Assembly (NCBI RefSeq): GCF_022844465.1
Contig: NZ_JALHLP010000001.1
Coordinates: forward strand, 310,001-374,000
Source of the DNA: Bradyrhizobium sp.
Lineage (GTDB): Bacteria; Pseudomonadota; Alphaproteobacteria; Rhizobiales; Xanthobacteraceae
DNA length: 64,000 bases
Direction of reading: 5' to 3'
The position numbers and the translations under genes are program-made. Numbering within the stretch: position 1 is the first letter of the stretch; every line of letters begins with the position of its first letter. The notes under the pieces are model-generated. The model had not been told where the DNA came from. It was given only the letters and a program-made list of their open reading frames with translations, and made no database searches. Positions 53,451-62,851 of the stretch are shown here, in pieces.

Positions 53451-53924
53451 TCATCCCCGCGCCCGCAACAGGCGGCTTTTTTCCCGGCCCCAGTCGCGTT
53501 TCTTTTCGCTTTCGCGCTTGTCATGCAGCTTCTTGCCCTTGGCGATCGCCAGCAGCAGCTTGGCGCGGCCGCGTTCGTTGAAATAGAGTTTCAGCGGAAT
53601 CAGCGTCATGCCGTCGCGATCAACCGCGCCCATCAGCCGGTTGATCTGCTTTCTGTGCAGCAGCAGCTTGCGCGGCCGCTTCGGCTCATGGTTGAAGCGG
53701 TTGGCCTGCAGATACTCCGGAATGTTGGCGTTGATCAGCCAGATCTCGCCGTCCTTGGTGTCCGCGTAGGATTCCGCAATCGTGGTCTTGCCGTTGCGGA
53801 TCGATTTCACCTCGGTCCCGGTCAGGGCAATGCCGGCCTCGAGCGTGTCCTCGATCGCGTAGTTGAACCGGGCCTTGCGGTTCTCGGCGACAACCTTGAT
53901 CGGGCGTTCTTTCTTCTCGGCCAC
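53451..53924 (-). CDS. smpB: SsrA-binding protein SmpB
   Basis: SmpB (157 residues) delivers tmRNA to stalled ribosomes. Family marks: [60 protein letters not shown] and the basic helical tail [20 protein letters not shown] that acts in the decoding site. The start is GTG, one base past the mscL stop codon. The tmRNA gene itself is not visible in this window. Confidence 0.95.
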   Translation of the reverse strand: MAEKKERPIKVVAENRKARFNYAIEDTLEAGIALTGTEVKSIRNGKTTIAESYADTKDGEIWLINANIPEYLQANRFNHEPKRPRKLLLHRKQINRLMGAVDRDGMTLIPLKLYFNERGRAKLLLAIAKGKKLHDKRESEKKRDWGREKSRLLRARG

Positions 53925-53925
53925 A

Positions 53926-54342
53926 TCAAGCCTTCTTGAGGAGATCGCGAATTTCGACCAGCAATTCTTCCTGGCGCGTCGGCTTCGGCGGCGCCGAGGG
54001 CGCGGCTTCGTCCTTGCGCTTCAGCTTGTTCATGGCGCGAATCACCATGAACAGCACGAAGGCGACGACGATGAAGTTCAATGTCAGCGTCAGGAAACTG
54101 CCCCAGGCCAGCACCGCGCCCTGCTTTTTGGCGTCGGCCAGGTTGGTCGCCGTTACCGACTTGGCCAGGCCCGTGAAGTAGTTGGAGAAATCGAGGCCGC
54201 CGGTAATCGAGCCGATGATCGGCATGATGATGTCGCCGACCAGCGACGTCACGATGGCGCCGAAGGCCGCGCCGATGATCACGCCGACGGCAAGGTCGAC
54301 GACATTGCCCTTCATGGCGAATTCGCGAAATTCCTTCAGCAT
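53926..54342 (-). CDS. mscL: large-conductance mechanosensitive channel
   Basis: MscL (138 residues) opens under membrane tension and relieves osmotic downshock. It has [20 protein letters not shown] leading into helix 1 with [20 protein letters not shown], then helix 2 at about residues 77-100 and a charged C-terminal helix ([11 protein letters not shown]). The ATG at 54342 matches the family start; the open frame extends to 54369. It is followed at once by smpB. Confidence 0.95.
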   Translation of the reverse strand: MLKEFREFAMKGNVVDLAVGVIIGAAFGAIVTSLVGDIIMPIIGSITGGLDFSNYFTGLAKSVTATNLADAKKQGAVLAWGSFLTLTLNFIVVAFVLFMVIRAMNKLKRKDEAAPSAPPKPTRQEELLVEIRDLLKKA

Positions 54343-54460
54343 TGCTGGATTCCCCCATATTCTTTTCACGGCAGGTCAAACGAAAACCGTGCCCCCGGAC
54401 GATGTTCGGTTCCTACTGAGTCGGAACCGCGGTTGACATGTCCGGCAACAAAAAAATCCG

Positions 54461-55351
54461 CTAGTTGATCAGGCCGGCATGCACCATGGCGCTGCGCACG
54501 GCGAGGCGTGTTGGCTCGGTCACCGGCACCATCGGCAGGCGGAGCTTCTCGTCGATCTTTCCCAATAGCGAGAGCGCATACTTCACCGGCGCCGGGTTGG
54601 ACTCGATGAAGAGGTTGGTGTGCAGCGGCATCAGCTTGTCATGCAGCTTGAGCGCGGTGGCGTGGTCGCCTTTCTGCCAGGCGGTCTGGAATTCCGAGCA
54701 CAGCCGCGGCGCGACGTTCGAGGTGACCGAGATGCAGCCATGGCCGCCATGGGCCATGTAGCCAAGGATGGTGGCGTCCTCGCCGGACAGCTGGTTGAAG
54801 TCTTCGCCCATCGCCGCGCGCTGCTGCGAAACCCGGACCATGCTGGCGGTCGCGTCCTTGACGCCTGCGATGTTCTTCAGTTCGAACAGCCGCGCCATGG
54901 TCTCGACCGACATGTCGATCACCGAGCGCCCGGGAATGTTGTAGATGATAACAGGGATGCCGATGGCGTCGTTGATCGCCTTGAAGTGCTGGTACATGCC
55001 TTCCTGAGTCGGCTTGTTGTAATATGGCGTCACGATAAGCACGGCGTCCGCCCCCGCCTTCTCCGCGTGCTCGGCAAGCTCCACCGCCTCCCGGGTCGAG
55101 TTCGAGCCGGCGCCCGCGATCACGGGTGCGCGCCCCCTGGCTTCGTCGATGCACCACTCGACCACACGCTTGTGCTCGTCATGGTTCAAGGTCGGACTTT
55201 CACCCGTGGTTCCCACGGGAACCAGGCCGTGGGTGCCCTCGGCGATCTGCCAGCCGACGAGGCCGCGAAACGCGGCCTCGTCGAGCGAGCCGTTCTTGAA
55301 CGGCGTGACCAAGGCGGTGAAGGAACCCCGGAACTTTGTCTTGGCTGCCAT
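54461..55351 (-). CDS. dapA: 4-hydroxy-tetrahydrodipicolinate synthase
   Basis: DapA (296 residues) condenses pyruvate and aspartate semialdehyde at the start of lysine and meso-diaminopimelate synthesis. The barrel shows [14 protein letters not shown], the catalytic Tyr in [13 protein letters not shown] and the Schiff-base Lys in [10 protein letters not shown] clear ribosome site GGGAGGAAG precedes the ATG. The open frame continues to 55543 but that part lies in the leader. Confidence 0.94.
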   Translation of the reverse strand: MAAKTKFRGSFTALVTPFKNGSLDEAAFRGLVGWQIAEGTHGLVPVGTTGESPTLNHDEHKRVVEWCIDEARGRAPVIAGAGSNSTREAVELAEHAEKAGADAVLIVTPYYNKPTQEGMYQHFKAINDAIGIPVIIYNIPGRSVIDMSVETMARLFELKNIAGVKDATASMVRVSQQRAAMGEDFNQLSGEDATILGYMAHGGHGCISVTSNVAPRLCSEFQTAWQKGDHATALKLHDKLMPLHTNLFIESNPAPVKYALSLLGKIDEKLRLPMVPVTEPTRLAVRSAMVHAGLIN

Positions 55352-55594
55352 GGACTTCCTCCCGACGCTTGAAGATGCGGCACCATCGAAACTGGGGTTC
55401 GATTCATACCGGGTATGGCGATCCCGCGAAAGGGCCAGCATCACCGATCGCGCCTCGCGCCCGCAGCCGCGATTTCGCCGTTGTGATGGCGCAAACCGCG
55501 CCGGCCATGACATTTTTAGCATTTTGGCCGCATATTCAAGCAAATAGGCCTTAGACCCGAGCGATCGAATGATTCGCCGCCGCCAAGGAGAGCC

Positions 55595-57829
55595 GTGATC
55601 CGTTCCGCCCGCGCCGCCGCCTTGCGATCGACCGCACTGGCCACCAGCCTCGTGCTGGCGATCGGCCTGTGCGCCCTGCCCGTGGACGCCTGGGCCAAGC
55701 CGAAAGTGCCGTTGCCCAAACCGCGGCCGATCGCCCGCAACGTCGCCCCCAAGCCGCCGGCGAGTCCGGTTGCGAACAACGCCGCAACGATATCAGCTGC
55801 GACCCCTGCTCCATCAACGCCGACCGCGGCCATGCCCATTCCGCCGCCGGCGATCCGGCAAGCCGCGCTGCCGTCGCCGCGCAAGCAATTCGCGCCGGCG
55901 GTGATGGCCGCGACATCGTCCACGTCGCAGGCCGACAAGGACGCGCTGGAAAACATCATCGAACTCGTGCGCAAGCACAAGGCTGCGGAGGCAACCCAGG
56001 CGCAGGCCGCGATCTCGGACCCCGTCGCGCGCAAGCTCGCCGAATGGCTGATCCTGCGCAGCGACGACAATGGCGCTTCGGTCGAGCGCTACCGCGCATT
56101 CATTGCGGCCAACCCGAGTTGGCCGTCGCAGACCTTCATGCGTCGCCGCATCGAGGCGGCCTTGTGGGACGACCGTCGCGACGACGCCACGGTCTGGTCC
56201 TGGCTCGAAAGCCAACCGCCGATCTCGGCCAAGGGCAAGTTGGCGCTGGCGCGGGTGATGCTCGCGCGCGGCGATCGCGCCAATGCCGAACGGCTGGTTC
56301 GCGACGCCTGGCGTCGCGACGGCATGTCGGAAGACACCGAGAGCGCGGCGCTCGAACTGTTCGGCCCGCTTCTCAATGCAGGCGACCACAAGGCGCGGAT
56401 GGAAGCGCTGCTCTACGGCACCGAGCAGGAGGCCGGCGGCATGCGCGCCGCGAAGCGACTGGGTTCTGGCCATGTGGCGCTGGCGAAATCGCGAATCGCG
56501 GCCAACAAGAAGGCCTCCAATCTCAAGGCGCTGCTCGATGCGGTGCCGCGCGAACTGCACGGCGAGACCGGTTACATCTTCGCCAGGATCCAGTGGCTCC
56601 GCCGCGAAGAGAAATTCAGCGAGGCCGCGCAGCTCATGCTTGCGGCGCCGAGGGACCCAGGTCGCCTGCACAATCTGGACGAATGGTGGGTCGAGCGGCG
56701 TCTGCTGGCGCGCAAGATGCTCGACGTCGGCGAACATCGTTCCGCCTATCTGATTGCGCGCGATGCGGCGACGCCGTCGCGCGACATCTACAAGACCGAG
56801 CACGAATTCACCGCGGGCTGGATCGCGCTGCGGTTCCTCAGGGATCCCGGGCTCGCCGCGCAGCATTTCGCGCGCATCGGCGTCGGCAGCGTCAATCCGA
56901 CGGCGCTGGCGCGTGCCGGCTATTGGCAGGGCCGTGCTGCCGAAGCGGCCGGGCGCGCGCAGGAGGCCCGCGCCGCCTATGGCCGCGCCGCCGAGCAATC
57001 GACCAGCTATTACGGCCAGCTGGCGCGCGCCAAGCTCGGCCTGCCGCAGCTCGAACTGAACGGCGTCCCGACCGGCCGCGGCCGCGGCATCGAGCGGCTC
57101 GAAATCGTCCGCGCCGTGCAGTTGCTCTACGAACTCGACGAGCGCGAACTGGCGCTGCCGATTTTCAGCGACATGGGCGAAAACGGCGACCCCGACGCGC
57201 TGGTGGGCCTCGGCGAACTCACCTCGCGCCACGGCGACGCCCGCGGGATGCTGCTGCTCGGCAAGGCCGCGCTCAACCGCGGCCTGCCGTTCGACTATTA
57301 CGCCTATCCCGTCACCGGCATCCCCGCGTTCAAGCAGATCGGGCCGGAGGTCGAGCCGAGCATCATCTATTCGATCGCGCGGCAGGAAAGCGCCTTCAAT
57401 CCGTCGGTGGTCTCGCCGGCCCAGGCCTACGGGCTGATGCAGGTGACGCCCGACGCCGGGCGCTACGTCACCAAACGGGCCGGCGTCAGCTTCGACCTCA
57501 AGCGGATGAAGACCGACTCCGTCTACAACGCCATGCTCGGCGCCGCCGAACTCGGCGGGCTGCTCGAGGATTACCGCGGCTCCTATATTCTCACCTTCGC
57601 CGGCTACAATGCCGGCCGCGGCAGCGTCAGGAAATGGATCGAGCGCTACGGCGACCCGCGCGATCCCAAGGTGGATGCCATAGATTGGGTCGAGCAGATT
57701 CCGTTCTCGGAAACCCGGAACTACGTGCAGCGGATCATGGAGAACCTGCAGGTCTATCGCGCCCGATTCGGCGGCGGGACCAGGCTGCAGATCGAGGCCG
57801 ACCTGCATCGCGGCGCCAGCGTCCAGTAG
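55595..57829 (+). CDS. soluble lytic transglycosylase
   Basis: This 744-residue periplasmic enzyme cleaves peptidoglycan glycan strands, forming anhydro ends. It starts with GTG behind AAGGAG and has a Sec signal ([17 protein letters not shown]). A Pro/Ala-rich linker follows (residues 37-105), then a long superhelical alpha-domain of the Slt70 type, and the SLT catalytic domain at about residues 585-720. The catalytic Glu598 lies in [20 protein letters not shown]; downstream [10 protein letters not shown] completes the motif. It may support cell division or secretion. Confidence 0.92.
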   Translation: MIRSARAAALRSTALATSLVLAIGLCALPVDAWAKPKVPLPKPRPIARNVAPKPPASPVANNAATISAATPAPSTPTAAMPIPPPAIRQAALPSPRKQFAPAVMAATSSTSQADKDALENIIELVRKHKAAEATQAQAAISDPVARKLAEWLILRSDDNGASVERYRAFIAANPSWPSQTFMRRRIEAALWDDRRDDATVWSWLESQPPISAKGKLALARVMLARGDRANAERLVRDAWRRDGMSEDTESAALELFGPLLNAGDHKARMEALLYGTEQEAGGMRAAKRLGSGHVALAKSRIAANKKASNLKALLDAVPRELHGETGYIFARIQWLRREEKFSEAAQLMLAAPRDPGRLHNLDEWWVERRLLARKMLDVGEHRSAYLIARDAATPSRDIYKTEHEFTAGWIALRFLRDPGLAAQHFARIGVGSVNPTALARAGYWQGRAAEAAGRAQEARAAYGRAAEQSTSYYGQLARAKLGLPQLELNGVPTGRGRGIERLEIVRAVQLLYELDERELALPIFSDMGENGDPDALVGLGELTSRHGDARGMLLLGKAALNRGLPFDYYAYPVTGIPAFKQIGPEVEPSIIYSIARQESAFNPSVVSPAQAYGLMQVTPDAGRYVTKRAGVSFDLKRMKTDSVYNAMLGAAELGGLLEDYRGSYILTFAGYNAGRGSVRKWIERYGDPRDPKVDAIDWVEQIPFSETRNYVQRIMENLQVYRARFGGGTRLQIEADLHRGASVQ

Positions 57830-57878
57830 TTGATTGACGCTGGCGCGAGATGCCACACGCATTCGACTCGCGGAGAGT

Positions 57879-57929
57879 CCCCCTCACCCGGCGCTACGCG
57901 CCGACCTCTCCCCGCAAGCGGGGCGAGGT
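57879..57929. repeat. CCCCTCACCC...CCGCAAGCGGGG-type repeat
   Basis: Contains the hairpins cggcgctacgcgccg and ccccgcaagcgggg. It sits between the transglycosylase and porin genes, ahead of the shared terminator. Confidence 0.6.
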
Positions 57930-57938
57930 AAGACAGAA

Positions 57939-57968
57939 AAACCCCCGGCAGTTGCCTGCCGGGGGTTT
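57939..57968. terminator. bidirectional terminator between transglycosylase and porin genes
   Basis: Perfect 12-base arms AAACCCCCGGCA / TGCCGGGGGTTT with a six-base loop. The minus strand continues as TTCTG, the plus strand as CCTTGTGTTTC. It lies between convergent genes. Confidence 0.88.
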
Positions 57969-57992
57969 CCTTGTGTTTCAAGTCTTTCGGGA

Positions 57993-59582
57993 TCAGAAGT
58001 TACGCTGAGCGCGAACGTTCAGGAACACAGTGCTCTGGTCCTTGAACTCGTAGAGAGCGGTGGGCTTCGGAGCAGTTGCGGTGAACACCGAGCTGCCAGC
58101 CATCTTCTGGTCGAGGAAGAAGGCGCCGACTTCACCCGAGAACGTCAGGCCCTTGACCGGGGTCCAACGGGTGACCATGCCGACCTGGGCGACGTTGAAG
58201 TCCGGGTTACAGCTGTAGGTACCGATACCGGCAACACCAGTCTGGCCAGGATGGCTAACCGCGAACTGTGCGCAATACGCACCCTTGGCGGAAGTCGTTC
58301 CGGCTGCGCCGAGGTTGTCGTTGGCGCCACCGTCATACTTGACCTGGGCGTAGCTGCCCCAGAGGCTGGTCGACCAGTAGGGATCCCAGTTGTGGTTGAA
58401 CGCACCACGAACACCCCAAGCCTGGGTCAGCTGGAGACCACCGGTACCACCGACGCCTGGCAGATAGACAGCGTCAGTCGTCGCCGCGAGGCCAACGCTC
58501 TGATAGCCGCCGGCGATGCCGGTGCCGCCGAACATTGCGAAGCTCGGCGAACCGCCCGAGGTCGAGATCACCTGCTTGGTGTGACCCTTGGCGTAGGTGA
58601 CGTCGATCTTGAAGTCGTCGCCGGCGCCGGTCGGCAGGTTCTTGATCTGCAACGCCGCCATCACCGATCCGCCCCACTTGCTGTCGGGGTGGCCGGAGGT
58701 TTCCGAAAGGTTGGTCGGAGCCGCGGTTGCCGCAGTCAGGGTGTTGTAGGAAGCGTTGACTTCATGCAGCGCACCCGAGATCTGGAACAGACCCCAGGCC
58801 TGGTCGACGCGGATGTTGCCGACGATGGTCGGAGCATGCGTGCCGGCGTAGGCGTTACCCGTGGTACCTACGGCGCCAATACCTGTCGAGGTATTGAACA
58901 CAGCGGTACGGTGGAACACGGTCGGATCGTCGAGGCCGATGGTGCCGGACACGCCGTTGCCGAACTGCGCGGTGTACTGGATGTTGTTGACGCCGGTCAC
59001 GGTGTCGTGGCCGCCCATCAGGAACGAGTTGTTGTTGCCTGGATAACCGTGCCACGGCGTTGCGAAAGCCGAAGCCGACTTACCGAAGGTGAAACCAGCG
59101 AATTGCAGGAACACCATTTCAACCGCGACATAACCGCCGCCGGCGGCGGAGAGCTGCGTCGAGTTGAAGGTAGCAAGCAGCGCCGGGTTACGGGAGCCGT
59201 TGTTGAAGTTGTCGAACTGGAAGTCGCCCTGACCGAAGGTGCGGACAACGCCATATTCGGTGGCGGTGCGGGTATCAACCGTCAGCGCCATACGGGAACG
59301 GGAGACGAAGTAATCGCGGTAGCGATTGCCCTGGCCCTGATCGCCGTTCCAAGCCGGTGCACCGTAGGTGGTGCCGTTGAATGTCGTGTCGATGCGCAGA
59401 TAACCACCCAGCTTGATGCAGGTGTCCGTGCCGGGGATGTAGTAGAAACCAGCACCGTACAGGGAGCAGATCCTCACGTACTCGACCGCTTTGGCCTTGA
59501 CGGGAAGATCGGCAGCCTGTGCTCCGCTCATGGCGATCAGACCCGCCGCTGAGCCGAGAATAAGGCTCTTAACCATCTTCAT
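57993..59582 (-). CDS. outer membrane porin (alphaproteobacterial Omp2b-like family)
   Basis: A 529-residue beta-barrel porin. Signal peptide MKMVKSLILGSAAGLIAMSG ends at AQA. The mature start ADLPVKAKAVEYVRICSLYG and YYIPGTDTCIKLGGYLRIDT, with its two Cys, is the family hallmark. The protein ends in the aromatic VRAQRNF typical of outer membrane barrels. A strong ribosome site TTGGAGGTTTAAC precedes the ATG. It is terminated by the bidirectional hairpin and has a long leader. Such porins are abundant and often have several paralogs. Confidence 0.94.
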   Translation of the reverse strand: MKMVKSLILGSAAGLIAMSGAQAADLPVKAKAVEYVRICSLYGAGFYYIPGTDTCIKLGGYLRIDTTFNGTTYGAPAWNGDQGQGNRYRDYFVSRSRMALTVDTRTATEYGVVRTFGQGDFQFDNFNNGSRNPALLATFNSTQLSAAGGGYVAVEMVFLQFAGFTFGKSASAFATPWHGYPGNNNSFLMGGHDTVTGVNNIQYTAQFGNGVSGTIGLDDPTVFHRTAVFNTSTGIGAVGTTGNAYAGTHAPTIVGNIRVDQAWGLFQISGALHEVNASYNTLTAATAAPTNLSETSGHPDSKWGGSVMAALQIKNLPTGAGDDFKIDVTYAKGHTKQVISTSGGSPSFAMFGGTGIAGGYQSVGLAATTDAVYLPGVGGTGGLQLTQAWGVRGAFNHNWDPYWSTSLWGSYAQVKYDGGANDNLGAAGTTSAKGAYCAQFAVSHPGQTGVAGIGTYSCNPDFNVAQVGMVTRWTPVKGLTFSGEVGAFFLDQKMAGSSVFTATAPKPTALYEFKDQSTVFLNVRAQRNF

Positions 59583-60308
59583 GTTAAACCTCCAAGTTGC
59601 TCTGTAGGGAAGGTTCCGGATCCGCCGGGTGTCAGCCACCCTAAGGTTGGTTCCCTTAATCCCCTGAAACCCGCTTAGTCGCTTCGCGCCTTCGGACACT
59701 CCCGCATGAACGCGAGGGACTTAAGCGAACCACCTAACGGGACGACCTCGGGATGCCCCCCTCCGTCGCGTGATCACAATTACCGAGGAGTTCTGCACAC
59801 GCAACAAAGGAACCGCTTGAAACACCCCGGCTTTGGACCTTTTCCGTGGGGTGTTGCACAAAGAACACGCGACCGGGATCGACTTTTCTTCGTAAGGATT
59901 TGTTTCTGTTGAAGATTTTAGATCATCTGACTTTGCCACCCCAATGAGCGGTGCGGGCGGCGGAGCAAGCCGTTTTCCCCTGTCAATCTCCTCGTCGCAG
60001 CGAATCGAGATGGCCCTTTGCCGAATCTGCCTCGAATGATTCCGCCTCTTATATAAAGTCAGCAGGCGCCGCGGGACGCGAGTCGCTCGCCATATCCACT
60101 GGCAATCACCGCGCGCAGGATCGCCGCGAGACCTGGTGGTGACCCTCCCGACCGCGGAATGATGAAAAGCCTGCGCCAACGCGACACGAATGCAGCGGGG
60201 ATCGGCGCACGCGAGGGGTTCAGCGGCGAAGTCGCCGCCAAATGGCCGCGGGGCAACCTGAGATCTGCCGCTTGCGGCCCGTCGCCGCGTCGGGCATATC
60301 CGCCTGAT
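59583..60308. other. long non-coding interval upstream of the porin gene
   Basis: No gene is seen in 726 bases. The right part is the spacer to the tRNA gene. The inverted repeat AACACCCC (59821-59828) / GGGGTGTT (59848-59855) with a 19-base loop lies about 240 bases before the porin start and could be part of a long leader or a small RNA. An AT-rich patch at 59885-59935 may hold a promoter. Confidence 0.4.
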
Positions 60309-60402
60309 GGAGCTGTGGCCGAGTGGCTGAAGGCGGCGGTTTGCTAAACCGTTATAGGGTTGTAAAGCCCTATCGAGGGTTCGAATCCCTCCGGCTCCGC
60401 CA
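60309..60402 (+). tRNA. tRNA-Ser (GCT)
   Basis: A complete 94-base tRNA with encoded CCA. Acceptor arms GGAGCTG / CGGCTCC pair, the anticodon loop TTTGCTAAA gives GCT for AGC/AGU serine codons, the long variable arm TAGGGTTGTAAAGCCCTA is typical of serine tRNAs, and the T-arm is GAGGGTTCGAATCCCTC. It is on the plus strand just before a decayed gene, a common insertion point for mobile DNA. Confidence 0.97.
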
Positions 60403-60570
60403 ATCTCACAATTGTCCGGCCCGGACACATAGGTAACGGAGCGTACCTAAGACATGGGTGACAACCTCGTCCTGGCACGGACCGTCACCATATTCGGGTC
60501 GCTCGAATCGGCACGCTCTATCGATTCTCTTTCCATCAGCACAACCACATAATGTCGTACCTTTTTTCAG
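60403..60570. other. decayed sequence 3' of tRNA-Ser, possible IS remnant
   Basis: No intact gene is seen. The phrase ggtaacggagcgtaccta with gacatgggtgacaacctcgt looks like the border text of insertion sequences I have seen in this group, but I cannot name the element, and no terminal repeats are evident. Confidence 0.25.
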
Positions 60571-61224
60571 GAACTTGACGTTCTGCTTGGCGACGCCGTC
60601 ACCGCAAGCCTCGCCAACATCGTCACCGGCGTGTTCCATGGCGATGTCGATGCCCTGTTCGCGCTGATCGCCGAGCGTTCGATCGACGGATACGTCCGTC
60701 ACGCGCTTGTTCGGCGCGGCGACTTTCCTGACATGGGAGCGCCGCATCGAGCGCGATCGGTGGCGGGAATTTCTCGTGCGGTTCTACAAAGAACGGCCGG
60801 CCGACGACGACGATCCGGCCTGGGTCGGCTGGCTGGATGCCATCGCCCTGCTCGGCCTGCGCGATCTGGTGCCGCTGGTCGACAACGCCTGGCGCGAAGG
60901 TCGGATCCCCGAGGATTGGACCGACCGTCCCCATTTCGACGACGACCTTGCCGAAGCCGAACGCGCGCCAGACGACATCGCGCGGTTCACGCAAGCCCGC
61001 CTCGGCTACATCGAGGACGTGCTGGCATCGCTGGACTGGACGCGCGGAAGCCAAGATAGTTTTGGCGCGGATGACGAAGCGCGTCCTGGAGCGATTTCAC
61101 TTATCCGGCCGAGCCGGTCAGGAACCCCTGGCGCCAGGTCGGGCGCAACGATCCCTGCCCCTGCGGCAGCGGCAAGAAAGCAAAGAAGTGCTGCCTTGCG
61201 AATGGAGAGCCGCCGCCGTTTTGA
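60571..61224 (+). pseudogene. DUF1186/SEC-C domain protein, truncated and frameshifted
   Basis: Three pieces in two frames rebuild a DUF1186 protein with a SecA-type zinc tail. Piece 1 starts at 60571 as ELDVLLGDAVTASLANIVTG and runs to YVRHA; piece 2, after a shift near 60706, reads FGAATFLTWERRIERDRWRE and WVGWLDAIALLGLRDLVPL up to about 61030; piece 3, again in the first frame, gives [20 protein letters not shown] and [15 protein letters not shown] with stop at 61224. The N-terminal part of the family is missing and there is no start codon, so the gene is dead. Confidence 0.8.
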
Positions 61225-61242
61225 GGCGGAATGCGGCCCAGT

Positions 61243-61509
61243 TCAATGCGCCGTCATCCAGGCGCGGGCTTCGCGCTGCGCGGCGGCGATCTCGGCCTCC
61301 GACATCATCTCGGCGACCTCGCGGCGCAGCGAGATGGCGTCCGCGCGTCCCTTCAAGGCCGCAAGATTGAACCATTTATGGGCTGCGACGAGATTGACGA
61401 CGCCGGAACGACCGCTCGCCCAATAAAGGCCGCGTTCGAACAACACATCCGGAATCGCGGTGGCTTCCACCGGCGTTGCGTTATCCAGATCAAACTGTCC
61501 CCGAAGCAT
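61243..61509 (-). CDS. small Sel1-repeat-like protein
   Basis: An 88-residue protein with one to two Sel1-like units: LFERGLYWASGRSGVVNLVA followed by AHKWFNLAALKGRADAISLR and REVAEMMSEAEIAAAQREAR. The AHKWFNLAA phrase is the Sel1 hallmark. ATG 61509 follows AGGGAGG. No signal peptide is present. Sel1 repeats mediate protein contacts; the partner is unknown. Confidence 0.8.
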   Translation of the reverse strand: MLRGQFDLDNATPVEATAIPDVLFERGLYWASGRSGVVNLVAAHKWFNLAALKGRADAISLRREVAEMMSEAEIAAAQREARAWMTAH

Positions 61510-62200
61510 GATGCCCTCCCTTTTCTTGTTGTTGACCGCCCTCCCCCGAGCGCGGTCCCATCCCACTGCCAAAGCGCCTGTTGTCCCCGACGCCGTTGGC
61601 CAGCTTGTCGGGATCACCATGACCGATCAACTTTGAAGGGCAGTTTAAGGTTCGCGATGAACGGGGTGTAAATGCGCGCTTGGCGCCGGCCGCAGGCGAA
61701 ATCGCAGAAATCACTGCGGCGCAGGAGGCAACGGCCAATGGTGAAGTTCGGTTTACCCTGCCGTTTGGCGGAACGATAACCATCGCGGCAACGTCGCCCG
61801 CTCGCCAAGCCGGCTCGGCGTCCGCGGACTCTCAGAAATGCAATTGGCTGGGGAAAGGCGCCGACGATCGGGGCGCAGGCCACGGAACCAGAGTGTTCCG
61901 GGGAACGAGGGCGTCGGCGAACACGTCAGGACCAGATTTCAATCCGGGCTCATGAGGCCCGGCGAAATTGCGGATCTCCAGAGAGGTCCGCACCGAACGA
62001 AGAAAACCTGTTTCTTCTGCCGGACCGGTTTTGAAGGGTACCCCCTTCGAAATTCGATCCAGCCGTTTGACCTGATGTCTCGCCGACACCCTCTTTCGTC
62101 GACCTGAGCTTTCAGAATTCGGCCCGCTTCGAAAAGCAGATCCTCCGAGGCTCGTGTGACGTGCCGGCATCAAGCCGCCGGCATTCTCAAAGAAGCGAAG
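61510..62200. other. non-coding interval
   Basis: No gene can be supported in 691 bases. A TTG-started frame at 61680-61955, with an open stretch from 61623, has some protein-like text (EVRFTLPFGGTITIA) but no ribosome site and no recognised relative. Confidence 0.4.
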
Positions 62201-62293
62201 TTACTTCTTCTTCTTGGAGACCCTGCGGGTCTTCTTCGCAGTCTTCTTCACTGCGCTCTTCGCCTTCTTCGCCTTCTTCGCTTTCTTGGCCAT
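62201..62293 (-). CDS. 30-residue Lys-rich histone-H1-like protein
   Basis: A very small basic protein: it begins MAKKAKKAKKAKSAVKKTAK and ends KKTRRVSKKKK-type, with 17 Lys and 2 Arg in 30 residues and no acidic residue. A near-perfect ribosome site AGGAGGGC lies five bases before the ATG, which argues for real translation. The AKK repeat resembles C-terminal tails of histone H1 and of bacterial Hc1/AlgP-like proteins that bind DNA. Its leader carries two interlocking inverted repeats. Confidence 0.75.
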   Translation of the reverse strand: MAKKAKKAKKAKSAVKKTAKKTRRVSKKKK

Positions 62294-62329
62294 GTTGCCC
62301 TCCTAATGTAGAGATGACTTGATCGTCGC

Positions 62330-62364
62330 GTGCATTCGGGAATCGAAATGCACTCCTCCCGAAT
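62330..62364 (-). promoter_or_regulatory. interlocking inverted repeats in the leader of the Lys-rich protein
   Basis: ATTCGGGA (62334-62341) pairs with TCCCGAAT (62357-62364); GTGCATT (62330-62336) pairs with AATGCAC (62347-62353). The arms are interleaved and share three bases, so the RNA can form one hairpin or the other, or a pseudoknot-like fold, about 37 bases before the start codon. Confidence 0.5.
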
Positions 62365-62831
62365 ACACCAACACATTGAAAAAAACAGCGTCCGGCTTAA
62401 GGAAGTGTTGACGCAGCATTGCGAGCGCGCGCGAAGCGCTGCTGTCGACGACATCACGACGCGTTCGCGCATCGACGCAAAAACACCACCATGGTCGACG
62501 CAGGCGTTGGCAAAAAATAAAAGTTGAGACTGCGCCACAGCAGTTTTTTAGATTCGTTCAACTGACCACCGACCTTCGACCGATGTCATCGCGCGACGTT
62601 GGGTCCGTCGGAGGCCGCGCGCACGGACTCTGAGTCGCGCATTTTGGCAACAAAAAAATTTTCGTGGTCAGGACCACCATCGTCTCGTTGGCGCTCGCCA
62701 AAATCCGATTCGTACACGAGTCGCGACCAACGATTCGGATCGGCGCAATTTGTCGCGATGGTTAATTTCGGATCGCGATCAGGGTGGATCGACGTTCTCG
62801 CGCGCGTCGATCGCGGCGTCATCGACGAACG

Positions 62832-62850
62832 ACGTCCCGTTACGGGACGT
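62832..62850 (-). terminator. hairpin just after gatB
   Basis: Perfect eight-base arms ACGTCCCG / CGGGACGT with a three-base loop, one base after the gatB stop codon. No U-tract follows on the minus strand, so it may stabilise the 3' end of the mRNA instead of ending transcription. Confidence 0.5.
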
Positions 62851-62851
62851 T

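Larger units (their letters stand above)
62294..62851. other. non-coding interval rich in TCG/CGA
   Basis: No gene is seen in 558 bases. The left 75 bases are the leader of the Lys-rich protein. From about 62560 the sequence is strikingly dense in TCG and CGA triplets on both strands, up to the hairpin after gatB. Confidence 0.45.

Noticed and set aside
55814..57862. 682-codon minus-strand frame opposite the lytic transglycosylase
   Set aside because: Antisense shadow; the SLT domain and signal peptide are clear on the plus strand.
57834..59552. 572-codon plus-strand frame opposite the porin
   Set aside because: Antisense shadow; the porin has signal peptide, family motifs and ribosome site.
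59721..60428. 235-codon minus-strand frame containing GGIRTLDRALQPYNGLANRR
   Set aside because: This is the classic false ORF antisense to a serine tRNA; the tRNA at 60309-60402 explains it.
61623..61955. Open frame with EVRFTLPFGGTITIA-like text
   Set aside because: No ribosome site, only a TTG start, and the later part turns into random Ser/Arg/Gly-rich text. Kept only as a remark in the interval entry.
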